A DNA stretch of 64,000 nucleotides from JADKAV01 sp041393775. GTDB lineage: Bacteria > Actinomycetota > Actinomycetes > S36-B12 > UBA10799. Location of the stretch: the NCBI GenBank assembly GCA_041393775.1, contig JAWKJM010000005.1:62001-126000 (forward strand), given 5' to 3'. The translations under genes were made by a program, and so were the position numbers. This document shows positions 35,042 to 42,774 of the stretch, piece by piece. The notes under the pieces were generated by a model. The model ran no database searches, had not been told where the DNA came from, and saw only the letters and a list, made by a program, of their open reading frames with translations. The first letter of the stretch is position 1. Every line of letters begins with the position of its first letter.

Positions 35042-36529
35042 CTAGTGGGTGGTTGTGTGGTGAATGGCGAAAATCGTCCGGTGCCAGGGTTTGTGGCTCT
35101 CTCCGGTGATGTCCATGCTGACGTGCTTGATCTGGGTGTACTCCTCGAACGAGTAGGCGCTCATGTCCTTGCCGAACCCGGATTGTTTGAATCCGCCGTG
35201 CGGCATTTCCGACACGATCGGGATGTGGTCGTTGATCCACACACAACCGGCTTGGATCTCGCGGCTGGCTCGGTGTGCGCGCACCACATCCGTGGTCCAC
35301 GCCGAGGCGGCCAGTCCGTACGGGGTGTCGTTGGCCAGCCGGATCGCCTCGTCGTCGGTGTCGAACGGCAGGGCGACCAGGACGGGGCCGAAGATCTCCT
35401 CTTGCACGATCTCGGAGTCCTGCGCCGCATCCGTGATCAGCGTCGGGGCATAGAAACAACCGTCGCCCCGCGGCGCATGGCCACCGGCGGCGATCTTCGC
35501 GCCGTCGGCCACCGCGCGCTCCACCATCGAAGCGACCTTGGCCCGTTGCGCCTCGCTGATAAGAGGTCCGATGTCGGTGGTCTCGTCGACCGTGTCGCCG
35601 AGCACCACGGAGTTCATGACGGCGGCCACTTGGTCCACGAACCGGTCGTACAGGGACCGGTGGACATATGCACGGGTGGCGGCAGTGCAGTCCTGCCCGG
35701 TGTTGATCAGGCTCGCAGCGACCGCGCCCTGCACGGCCGCGTCGAGGTCCGCGTCATCGAACACCACGAAGGGCGCCTTGCCGCCGAGTTCGAGATGTAG
35801 GCGCTTCAGCCCAGCCGTGGCCACCTCAGCCACGCGATGACCCACTCGCGTGGAACCGGTGAAGGAGATCATGGCGACGTCCGGATGGCCGATGAGCGCT
35901 TCACCGGCGACGGGGCCGGTGCCGGTGATCACGTTGAAGACCCCGTCCGGCATCCCCGCGGCGGTCGCATCCTCGGCGAGCATCAAGCTGGTCAGAGGGG
36001 TGAGTTCGCTGGGCTTGAGCACGATGGTGTTTCCGGCGGCAACCGCGGGCAGCATCTTCCACATGGCCATCTGCAACGGGTAGTTCCACGGGGCGATGGA
36101 GCCGACCACACCAATCGCCTCCCGCCGCACGGTGGACGTGTGGGTGCCGTCCCACTCCGCGGCCGCGGATCCCTGCAGATGCCGGGCGGCGCCGGCGAAG
36201 AAGACGGCGTTGTCGATCGAGCCGGGCACGTCGAACTCGCGGGCGAGGCGGATCGGCTTGCCGGCCTGAGCCGATTCGACCTGGGCGTATTCCTCAGCTC
36301 TGGCCGACATCGCCTTGGCCAGGTCGTACAAGACGGTGCTGCGTTCTGCGGGGGTGGCAGCCGCCCATTCTCCGAACGCGGCCTTGGCGGCAGCCACCGC
36401 GGAGTCCACATCGGTGGGCGTTGCCAGCGAAACGGTGTCCACGACGGCGCCCGTCGCCGGGTTCAGGACGTCGATCGGGTCACCTGAGCCCTTCAGGGCC
36501 TTGCCATCAATCCATTGACCAGCCGTCAT
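35042..36529 (-). CDS. Gamma-aminobutyraldehyde dehydrogenase (PatD/PuuC-like)
   Basis: NAD(P)+-dependent aldehyde dehydrogenase of 495 residues. The pattern SIAPWNYPLQMAMWKMLPAV (cofactor region), LHLELGGKAPFVVFDDAD (catalytic Glu) and SLINTGQDCTAATRAYV (catalytic Cys near residue 290) is that of aminobutyraldehyde dehydrogenases. It would convert 4-aminobutanal from putrescine oxidation into GABA. It is the first gene of the eight-gene operon and has an AAGGAG ribosome site seven bases before the ATG. A GlnR-like half pair lies about 30-45 bases upstream. No gabT/gabD pair with clear identity is seen, but the nearby aminotransferases may fill that role. Confidence 0.9.
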   Translation of the reverse strand: MTAGQWIDGKALKGSGDPIDVLNPATGAVVDTVSLATPTDVDSAVAAAKAAFGEWAAATPAERSTVLYDLAKAMSARAEEYAQVESAQAGKPIRLAREFDVPGSIDNAVFFAGAARHLQGSAAAEWDGTHTSTVRREAIGVVGSIAPWNYPLQMAMWKMLPAVAAGNTIVLKPSELTPLTSLMLAEDATAAGMPDGVFNVITGTGPVAGEALIGHPDVAMISFTGSTRVGHRVAEVATAGLKRLHLELGGKAPFVVFDDADLDAAVQGAVAASLINTGQDCTAATRAYVHRSLYDRFVDQVAAVMNSVVLGDTVDETTDIGPLISEAQRAKVASMVERAVADGAKIAAGGHAPRGDGCFYAPTLITDAAQDSEIVQEEIFGPVLVALPFDTDDEAIRLANDTPYGLAASAWTTDVVRAHRASREIQAGCVWINDHIPIVSEMPHGGFKQSGFGKDMSAYSFEEYTQIKHVSMDITGESHKPWHRTIFAIHHTTTH

Positions 36530-36559
36530 CGGTCAGCTCCTTCGGATGACCCGCATGTC

Positions 36560-36575
36560 TTTTCGTGATAGTAAC
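36560..36575 (-). promoter_or_regulatory. GlnR-like site upstream of the polyamine operon
   Basis: The minus strand reads GTTAC-TATCAC-GAAAA, one base from the GTTAC-N6-GAAAC unit that precedes glnA (GTTAC-ATACAC-GAAAC). It lies 31-46 bases before the ATG at 36529, a position more typical of repression or of an activator overlapping the promoter. Only one unit is clear; the second half pair is not visible. Confidence 0.45.
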
Positions 36576-36665
36576 CAGCATTCGCCCTTCGGAAAACGTC
36601 GATTCCGAGAAATCGTTCGACTATTTCAGCATCAGGGCCGATATGCGCGGCGCTAGTCGTTGATG

Positions 36666-37018
36666 GCCGTGGCTGCCGCGGAGTTCACGCGGGGAAACGC
36701 CTGGCGGAGATCGCTCGCGTTAGTCATCCCGGGCCGTGGCGGGCCGCCCGTTCAGGCGGGGAAATGCCGGGCGAAATCGCTCGCGTTAGAGAACGTGCAC
36801 GAGGTTAGTGAAGCCACACGTGCGTTCTCTAACCTCGTGCACATTCTCTAACCTCGCGGCCAACTCCTGTCGCTACCGAGTACCCCAGCCATTTTCGGAC
36901 TAGAGGTCGTGGACGAGGTTAGAGAAGCCACACGTGCATTCTCTAACCTCGTGCACGTTCTCTAACCTCGCAGCGAAACTCCAGCCGGCCACCGAGTACA
37001 CGAGCCGTTCTCGGACTG
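36666..37018. repeat. Family B composite element, copies B4 and B5
   Basis: The left flank motif occurs twice (GGGGAAACGCCTGGCGG at about 36689 and GGGGAAATGCCGGGCG at about 36758), each followed by TCGCTCGCGTTAG. B4 arms are 36784-36808 and 36829-36853. B5 arms are about 36900-36922 and 36943-36967. Between and after them come the ACCGAGTAC / CCATTTTCGGAC right flanks. B5 has several unpaired positions and is the more decayed copy. The 600-bp gap between the polyamine operon and the RDD gene holds no protein gene. Confidence 0.8.
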
Positions 37019-37177
37019 GAGCGCGGAGGGTGACGACTGCCTGGGTCCAGCGGCTGGTGGCCCAGGCGCGTGGCGCATCCGCCAGTCGGCCGATAGGGGA
37101 GCCTGCCGCGCCTCGCGAGGGCCGGATCGGACGAGTACGTGCTGTCGTCTTTCCGGGCTCGGGTTACCGTGAACCAC

Positions 37178-37678
37178 GTGAACGACAACAGCCGGGAGTT
37201 CAGCCGGCGCGACGTGGCTGGGTGGCTGGAAGGCCCGAAGGCGAGTCTCGAGAACCAGGGGTACGACTTCGGATACAAGGGGCAGCGTCTCGGGCTGCCG
37301 GAGACCGGACCCGGGTCGATCGCCGGGTTCGGTCGACGCTTCGTGGCCCTGACCATCGACTGGCTGGCGTGCGTACTTGTCGCCAACCTGCTCAGCACCG
37401 GGCAGCCACCGGCCTTCCTGCCCCTGGTCGTCTTTTTCGTGGAAGTCGCTCTGCTCACCGCACTGATGGGTTCCAGTTTCGGTCAGCGGATCGTGGGAAT
37501 CCGGGTCGTGAGTCTCGAGCACGGCCGCCTGGACCCGGCGCGCACCGCGCTTCGCACACTGCTGCTGTGCCTGGTGGTCCCGCCGTTGGTCTTCGACCGG
37601 GATCAACGCGGTCTGCATGACAGGGCGGCGGGTTCGGCGGCGGTCCGCATCGGTCACAAGGTCCAGCCTTCCGGCTGA
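37178..37678 (+). CDS. RDD family membrane protein
   Basis: Membrane protein of about 166 residues of the type that accompanies glnA and lipA in many actinomycetes. A cytoplasmic N terminus (VAGWLEGPKASLENQGYDFG with KGQRLGLPETGPGSI) precedes the RDD domain: GFGRRFVALTIDWLACVLVA, a second hydrophobic stretch FLPLVVFFVEVALLTALMG, FGQRIVGIRVV and the FDRDQRGLHDRAAGS signature. The function is uncertain; some RDD proteins act in ion transport. GTG 37178 is preferred because TACCGT lies seven bases before it; GTG 37169 and the longer frame are alternatives. Confidence 0.85.
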   Translation: MNDNSREFSRRDVAGWLEGPKASLENQGYDFGYKGQRLGLPETGPGSIAGFGRRFVALTIDWLACVLVANLLSTGQPPAFLPLVVFFVEVALLTALMGSSFGQRIVGIRVVSLEHGRLDPARTALRTLLLCLVVPPLVFDRDQRGLHDRAAGSAAVRIGHKVQPSG

Positions 37679-37722
37679 TAGTCGCCATACGTCGGGGGCC
37701 CGCTTCCTCTGCAGCCGCCCGA

Positions 37723-37837
37723 TTGTGACGAAGTTGCTGGCTGGATGAACGTTCTGTGACGAAGGTGCGCGGTTCACGGCGTCCGGACCGGCCAACTTCG
37801 TGGCAATGTGTTTCCGGGCCGGCCAACTTCGTGACAA
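37723..37837. repeat. Family A hairpin repeat, copy A4
   Basis: Lies between the convergent RDD and DUF4191 genes. The words are TTGTGACGAAGTTGC, TGTGACGAAGGTGCGCGG, GGCCAACTTCGTGGCAA and GGCCAACTTCGTGACAA. The reversed words have drifted from the CACCTTCGTCACAA form, so central pairing is weaker than in A5. Confidence 0.75.
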
Positions 37838-37864
37838 GGGGTCGCTGGAGCCGCGTTCGAGGGC

Positions 37865-38536
37865 CTACTTGCGCGGCGGCCGCATTGCGCGCGTGGATTT
37901 GGGAATCGGGCCCTTCGGCATCGGCAGGGGCGAGTTGGTCAGCGCCTCAAGCCGGCGACGGACTGCGGTGACCTGGCCCGGCGTGAGGCTCTTGTCGAGT
38001 TTGCGCACCTTCTTCACAAGCTGGCCGATCGGTACCTGGTCCTGCTCGTTGCCCATGACGAACTCGTGGAACTCAACGTCCGGCACGAACCTGGCCTCAC
38101 GCTGGCGCTCACTGCGCAGGGCGTTGGTCACCCGGGAGCCGACTCCCTCGCCGACCAGGATGACGCCCGGGCGGCCGATGACCCGGTGCACGATGTCCTG
38201 GTTCTTGGTCACGGCGACGGCCGGGGTGACGAACCAGCCTTTGCCCAATGTGTTCAAGACGGCAGCGGCAGCACCGGGCTGGCCTTCGATCTGGCTGTAT
38301 GCGGCACGCTCGGCCCGCCGACCGAGGACGATCGCGGCGATGAGCAGGCCAGTGGTCACGCCAAGCGGGACCAGCCACCAGTTCTTCAGCAGCAGACTGA
38401 TGAGGACCGCGACGACGACGGGGAGGATGAACCAGCCAAGCAGAATCCACGTGATCCTGGGGTCGGACTGTTTGGTCATCTGGTACGTCTGGCGAATCTG
38501 TGCCAGACGTCCGGGTTTGCCGTCCTTGCGTGCCAT
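37865..38536 (-). CDS. DUF4191 membrane protein (lipA-associated)
   Basis: A 223-residue protein with two adjacent transmembrane helices near the N terminus (ITWILLGWFILPVVVAVLIS and WWLVPLGVTTGLLIAAIVLG) and a cytosolic C-terminal domain (GRPGVILVGEGVGSRVTNAL, VKKVRKLDKSLTPGQV). It matches the DUF4191 family, which I recall next to lipA in actinomycetes. Its role is unknown. The ATG at 38536 has TAGTCT six bases upstream, so a leaderless message is likely, independent of lipA just upstream (nine-base gap). Confidence 0.88.
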   Translation of the reverse strand: MARKDGKPGRLAQIRQTYQMTKQSDPRITWILLGWFILPVVVAVLISLLLKNWWLVPLGVTTGLLIAAIVLGRRAERAAYSQIEGQPGAAAAVLNTLGKGWFVTPAVAVTKNQDIVHRVIGRPGVILVGEGVGSRVTNALRSERQREARFVPDVEFHEFVMGNEQDQVPIGQLVKKVRKLDKSLTPGQVTAVRRRLEALTNSPLPMPKGPIPKSTRAMRPPRK

Positions 38537-38548
38537 GGAACAAGACTA
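38537..38548 (-). promoter_or_regulatory. Putative leaderless -10 box of the DUF4191 gene
   Basis: TAGTCT (38548-38543 on the minus strand) and six bases lead directly into the ATG. The box spans the lipA stop, so the promoter would sit at the very end of lipA. Same arrangement as at 6931-6942. Confidence 0.45.
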
Positions 38549-39493
38549 CGTGGTGCCTCGTGCAGCGCCGACGCGCGCGGCAACGGCTTGCCGGTACAGC
38601 CTGCCCGCGCGGTAACTGGACCGGACCAATGGCCCGCTCATGACGCCCAGGAACCCGATCGCCTGGGCGTCCGCGGCCAGGTCGTCGAACTCCGCCGGCT
38701 CCACCCAGCGTACGACCGGGTGGTGCCGCGCTGACGGGCGCAGGTACTGCGTGACCGTCAGCAGGTCACAGCCGGCGTCGTGGAGATCCTGCATCGTCGT
38801 CCGCACCTCCTCGATCGTCTCGCCCATCCCGAGGATCAGGTTCGACTTCGTGACCAGACCGGCAGCCCGAGCCTGGGTGAGCACATCCAGGGAGCGTTCG
38901 TACCGGAACGCCGGACGGATCCGCTTCATCAAACGGGGTACTGTCTCGACGTTGTGCGCCAGGACCTCCGGTCGGGCGTCGAACACCTCGGCGAGCAGGT
39001 CCGGGACCGCGTTGAAGTCGGGGATGAGCACCTCTACACCGCAATCGGGCACCTGCTGGTGGATCTGGCGAACGGTCTCGGCATAGAGCCACGCCCCTTG
39101 GTCGGGAAGGTCGTCGCGGGCAACGCCGGTGACCGTGGCGTAGCGAAGTCCCATCTGGTCCACGGTGGCGGCCACCTTGGCCGGTTCGTGAGTGTCCAGT
39201 GGTTCGGGTCGGCCCGTGTCGATCTGGCAGAAGTCGCAGCGCCGGGTGCACTGGTCGCCCCCGATCAAGAAGGTGGCCTCGCGGTCCTCCCAGCATTCGT
39301 AGATGTTGGGACACCCTGCTTCCTGGCACACAGTATGCAGACCTCCCTCGGCGACCGTCTGCCGAAGCTCATGGAATTGCGGGCCCATGACGGCGCGGGT
39401 CTTGATCCACGGAGGTTTGCGCTCGATGGGGGTCTCGGCGTTGCGCACCTCGAGCCGCAGTAGTCTGCGTCCGTCCGGTGTGGGTGTCGCCAT
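38546..39493 (-). CDS. lipA: Lipoyl synthase
   Basis: Radical-SAM enzyme of 315 residues that inserts two sulfurs into octanoyl groups on E2 and GcvH proteins. Both iron-sulfur cluster motifs are present: the auxiliary-cluster cysteines in CQEAGCPNIYECW (near residue 55) and the radical-SAM CxxxCxxC in CTRRCDFCQIDTGRP. The C-terminal RSSYRAG carries the conserved serine ligand of the auxiliary cluster. TAGGCT lies six bases before the ATG (leaderless layout). LipB, the E2 protein and Lpd are all within 7 kb downstream in chromosome order, so the lipoylation pathway and its targets are clustered. Confidence 0.97.
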   Translation of the reverse strand: MATPTPDGRRLLRLEVRNAETPIERKPPWIKTRAVMGPQFHELRQTVAEGGLHTVCQEAGCPNIYECWEDREATFLIGGDQCTRRCDFCQIDTGRPEPLDTHEPAKVAATVDQMGLRYATVTGVARDDLPDQGAWLYAETVRQIHQQVPDCGVEVLIPDFNAVPDLLAEVFDARPEVLAHNVETVPRLMKRIRPAFRYERSLDVLTQARAAGLVTKSNLILGMGETIEEVRTTMQDLHDAGCDLLTVTQYLRPSARHHPVVRWVEPAEFDDLAADAQAIGFLGVMSGPLVRSSYRAGRLYRQAVAARVGAARGTT

Positions 39494-39502
39494 GGATTCA
39501 GC

Positions 39503-40399
39503 CTACGCTCGCCCGGTCGACCGGACCAGACGGAACCGGTCCCACGACAGTGCGCCGAGGGTGATCACGACCATGGCGACCACGATCCACAGGTAGGCGG
39601 TGATCCATGGCCTGACCAGCAGGGCTGAGATGGCGCGAGTCAGGGTCCAGTCCGCGGAGTCGGCGCCGCTGAGCGCCCACGCCGAGGAGATCAGCGCGGC
39701 GGCGCCGCCACAGACGACCGCCGTCAGTGCTGAGACGACTGCCAGCACCCGCAGCCGTGCGCTGCTCAGCAACACCAGAGCGATCCCCGATCCGCCGATT
39801 CCGATCAGAGCCGGGATGAAGGCCCACCGGAGCAGGTTGATCGGAGTGCGCATCCAGTCCGGGGGCAGGGGCACCGGGACCGCGATCCCGGGGACGTCGA
39901 GGGCATCCAGGGGTATCCGGACAGGTCCCAGTGTCACAGCCTGGCCGGCCAACATCTGGTCGAGATCCAAAGTCGCGTGGCCGGTGTCCAGATCCGCCTG
40001 CAACCCTGGTCGGCCCAGTGTGTCCTGGTCCAGCCAGGCGAGCAGGACGTTGTGCGTCTCGACCGCGGTCGCCAGCATCGCCTTCTCTCCGGGCTGGGAG
40101 TTCACGGCTTTGCTGACCACATCGGCGACGGTGGGCTCGGCCCGGTCGAGCAAGAAGTCCACTTGATCGGACACCAGTGGTGCATTGCGTTGGACGAAAT
40201 CTCGCGCATCGGTCATCACCCGAGCAGTGGCCCGGGTCGTGATCTCGGAGTCCACATCCTCGATCTGGAGCACCTGCGTCATCGAGTCGGCGAAGGCCTG
40301 CTCATCAAGCAGCCTCGCATTCAGCCACCACGACGCGGGAGCGATGAGCCAGCACAGGATCCAGATGAGGGCTGCCCCGAGAATCCCGATGGCCCTCAC
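39503..40399 (-). CDS. Membrane-anchored protein of unknown function between lipB and lipA
   Basis: A 298-residue protein with an N-terminal membrane helix (AIGILGAALIWILCWLIAPA), a roughly 170-residue exported domain rich in acidic residues (LLDEQAFADSMTQVLQIEDV and following), and three C-terminal helices (LLRWAFIPALIGIGGSGIAL, VLAVVSALTAVVCGGAAAL, WIVVAMVVITLGAL). I do not recognise it. The GTG start overlaps the lipB stop by four bases (GTGA), so it is translationally coupled to lipB, and it ends ten bases before the lipA ATG. The layout resembles actinobacterial integral-membrane proteins of unknown role. Confidence 0.8.
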   Translation of the reverse strand: MRAIGILGAALIWILCWLIAPASWWLNARLLDEQAFADSMTQVLQIEDVDSEITTRATARVMTDARDFVQRNAPLVSDQVDFLLDRAEPTVADVVSKAVNSQPGEKAMLATAVETHNVLLAWLDQDTLGRPGLQADLDTGHATLDLDQMLAGQAVTLGPVRIPLDALDVPGIAVPVPLPPDWMRTPINLLRWAFIPALIGIGGSGIALVLLSSARLRVLAVVSALTAVVCGGAAALISSAWALSGADSADWTLTRAISALLVRPWITAYLWIVVAMVVITLGALSWDRFRLVRSTGRA

Positions 40400-41046
40400 G
40401 CCGGTGTTGCCCGCGAATGCAGGATGCCTGTCAGTTCCGAAACCACATCGACAACCGCTTCGACAGCGACCGGCACACCGGCTTCGTTGGCCAGCGAGGT
40501 GACACCTGCGTCTGAGATCCCGCAGGGCACGATCCGGTCATAGGCCGAAAGGTCGCAGTCCACGTTGAGCGCGAAGCCGTGCATGGTGACTCCGCGGGCG
40601 ACCCGCACCCCGATGGCGGCCACCTTCCGCGGTGGGGAGTGCTCGACCCAGACGCCGCTGCGCCCGCCGATCCGGCTGCCGGTCACGCCGAACCGCTGCG
40701 CTGTGATGATCAGCAGCTCCTCGAGCCGTCGCACGTACCCGACGACATCGAGTGGCTCGGACAGCCGCATGATCGGATAGCCCACCAGCTGGCCGGGCCC
40801 ATGCCACGTGATCCGTCCGCCGCGGTCCACATCCACGACCGGTGAGCCGTCGATCGGTCGGTCCTCGGGCTGTGTGCGCCGCCCCGCCGTGTAGACGGAT
40901 TCGTGCTCGAGCAGCAGCAGTGTGTCGGGCATGTCCCCGGTGGCCACGGCCCCGTGGATCTCGCGTTGGAGTTGCCAGGCTTCCTCGAAGGCCACCAACC
41001 CCAGACGGCGGACTTGGATGGGCGGGTTCACGGTGGACAAGGACAC
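40396..41046 (-). CDS. lipB: Octanoyl-[ACP]:protein N-octanoyltransferase
   Basis: Transfers octanoate from acyl carrier protein to lipoyl domains, the step before LipA; about 216 residues. Motifs: LLLEHESVYTAGRR near residue 45, GRITWHGPGQLVGYP, RKVAAIGVRV (catalytic Lys) and HGFALNVDCDLSAYDRIVPC with the catalytic Cys in IVPCGI. Two consecutive GTG codons start the frame. The second, at 41046, has TAATCT six bases upstream and is chosen; GTG 41049 would add one valine. Confidence 0.94.
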   Translation of the reverse strand: MSLSTVNPPIQVRRLGLVAFEEAWQLQREIHGAVATGDMPDTLLLLEHESVYTAGRRTQPEDRPIDGSPVVDVDRGGRITWHGPGQLVGYPIMRLSEPLDVVGYVRRLEELLIITAQRFGVTGSRIGGRSGVWVEHSPPRKVAAIGVRVARGVTMHGFALNVDCDLSAYDRIVPCGISDAGVTSLANEAGVPVAVEAVVDVVSELTGILHSRATPA

Positions 41047-41170
41047 CACTCCAGATTAGGACCGTAATGCCGGGTCGTGCCAACGCCGCCGAGCGAAGTG
41101 GGCGGGCGATCCCCAGGGCCCCGTCCTGGCGGACGTGTTTGCAGTCGTGAGACTCATCCGCGCGCATCTC

Positions 41171-41285
41171 GTGCAACGAAGTTGCGACGGTTCGCACTGC
41201 GTTGTTGCGAAGGTGCGCGGTCGCGGACGCTCGGACCGCGCACCTTCGTAACACAAGGCGGGAAAGGGCCGCAACTTCGTCACAG
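41171..41285. repeat. Family A hairpin repeat, copy A5
   Basis: Lies in the divergent gap between lipB and the next plus-strand gene. Central arms GAAGGTGCGCGGTC and GACCGCGCACCTTC pair perfectly over 14 bp around a GC-rich loop (about 41210-41248). Outer words are GCAACGAAGTTGCG on the left and GCAACTTCGTCACAG on the right. It is the best-formed hairpin of the family here. The rest of the 366-bp gap shows no gene. Confidence 0.82.
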
Positions 41286-41415
41286 TCGTGATCGCGGGGG
41301 TCGCCTGCGGTGAGCACTCCGCCCACGCGAGACCCTGGCCCGCGGCAAGGGCGATGGGCCTGTGGACTGTGGACAACCGCGACGGCGTGCGGCGGTTTCG
41401 GGGCAGGCTGTCGGC

Positions 41416-41835
41416 ATGCAGATCACCATCGCCAACGACCACCGGGTCCACCCCTACCTGCAGGCACTCCTACCCATCCGGCATGCGCACCTGCGACCCC
41501 TGTTGGCTGTAGGCGTGGGGGCACGGCGGATCACGCTGCACTATGGGCGGCCAGGGCCCTGCCTGCCCGATTGCACCGGCGTCGAACCAGCGCTACGGGC
41601 CATTCACGACGCGGGGTTGTGGGTCGGTGACCTGGTCGAAGCAGTCGGCCTGGACGACGTCGGCAGGGTGGTTCTCAACGGCGTGGGTTCGAAGTGGGAG
41701 CTGCACGACCCCTTCGCCGGCCATCCGGCAACGCGTGGTGAGTTTGATCTTCGAATCGCGTGGCGTCAACGCGGGGATCTTCTGCAACTGTCGCGCACTG
41801 GCTCGATGACCCGCTGCGACATGGTGGCGAGTTAG
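41416..41835 (+). CDS. Hypothetical protein of 139 residues
   Basis: I do not recognise this protein. Its codons are strongly G/C at third positions in this frame, like the surrounding genes, which supports coding. It has no membrane segment or signal peptide. The sequence starts MQITIANDHRVHPYLQALL, contains a two-cysteine GPCLPDCTGVEPAL motif, and ends in a polar tail. The stop overlaps the end of the convergent SDR39U1 gene by four bases. CAGGCT six bases before the ATG matches the leaderless pattern seen elsewhere. Confidence 0.6.
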   Translation: MQITIANDHRVHPYLQALLPIRHAHLRPLLAVGVGARRITLHYGRPGPCLPDCTGVEPALRAIHDAGLWVGDLVEAVGLDDVGRVVLNGVGSKWELHDPFAGHPATRGEFDLRIAWRQRGDLLQLSRTGSMTRCDMVAS

Positions 41836-42716
41836 GCGCGCGCCGTCTCGATCATGGATCGGACGTCGGGGGCACTCCAACTGAATCCCGACGACGCCAA
41901 GACCGCCGGTTCGATGCGCTGACTCGTCAGGGTGTCCTCTGCGAACTCGCCGAGGACCAGTCTGAGGGCGAAGGCAGGGACCGGCACGATGGTGGGCCGG
42001 TGGAGGACTTCGCCCATGATCTTCGTGACCTCCGCATTGGTGACCGGATTCGGTCCCACCAGGTTCACGGGCCCGGCGATCTCGTGATCGATCAACCAGC
42101 GCAGTGCGGCCACTTCGTCCTGCAGTGATATGGGCGACCAGTACTGGTCCCCGGGGCCGAGTCTGCCGCCGATCCCGGCCTTGAAGATCGGGAACAGCCT
42201 TTGCCACGCGCCGCCTTGCGAGGACACGACCAGCCCGGTTCGGGCGAAGGCCACCCGGAGCCCGGCGTCAGTGGCAGGCTGCGCCGCGGCTTCCCAGTCG
42301 CGGACGACCGAGGCGAGGAAGCCGGCCCCGAGCGGACCCGACTCGTCTGTCAACGTGTCGCCGGTATCGCCGTAGTAGCCGACGGCGGACCCGCAGACGA
42401 GTACCTTCGGGCCGTCGTGGGCCTTCGACATGGCCGTCGCGATGGTGGTCGTCCCGTCGACCCGGCTGTTCCGAATGACTCTCTTGTAGGAAGCCGTCCA
42501 GCGCTTGTCTCCCACGCCGGCACCGGCGAGGTGGACGATCGCGTCCAAACCCGCCAAGGACGCGGGATCGAGGTAGTGCCCGGGTTGCCACGAGATCTCA
42601 TCGGGGCCTTGCGCGCCCCGCCGGACGAATCTCGCGACGTCGTGGCCGGTGGCACGGAGCTCACTCGACAGAGCATTCCCGATGAGCCCGGAGGCCCCGG
42701 TTATCCCGATCCGCAT
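41832..42716 (-). CDS. TIGR01777 / SDR39U1-type nucleotide-sugar epimerase-like protein
   Basis: Atypical extended SDR of 294 residues related to human SDR39U1 and cell-division-inhibitor-like SulA-type SDRs. It shows the TGASGLIGNALSSEL cofactor loop at the N terminus, IVHLAGAGVGDKRW, VCGSAVGYYGDTGD with an active-site Tyr region, and the C-terminal FSWSAPDVRSMI. It occupies the conserved place between lipB and the E2 gene. The substrate is unknown. CACACT six bases before the ATG gives a leaderless layout, with TTGCGA 16 bases further up as a possible -35. Confidence 0.92.
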   Translation of the reverse strand: MRIGITGASGLIGNALSSELRATGHDVARFVRRGAQGPDEISWQPGHYLDPASLAGLDAIVHLAGAGVGDKRWTASYKRVIRNSRVDGTTTIATAMSKAHDGPKVLVCGSAVGYYGDTGDTLTDESGPLGAGFLASVVRDWEAAAQPATDAGLRVAFARTGLVVSSQGGAWQRLFPIFKAGIGGRLGPGDQYWSPISLQDEVAALRWLIDHEIAGPVNLVGPNPVTNAEVTKIMGEVLHRPTIVPVPAFALRLVLGEFAEDTLTSQRIEPAVLASSGFSWSAPDVRSMIETARA

Positions 42717-42774
42717 GTGTCCAGTGTGTTGGACGCGGCGCGCGTCGCAAGTGGGCCCGGCAGAGGCCGGACGA

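Noticed and set aside
3553..41285. Repeats considered as a CRISPR array
   Set aside because: Units are dispersed or only doubled, are imperfect palindromes with no uniform spacers, and no cas genes occur.
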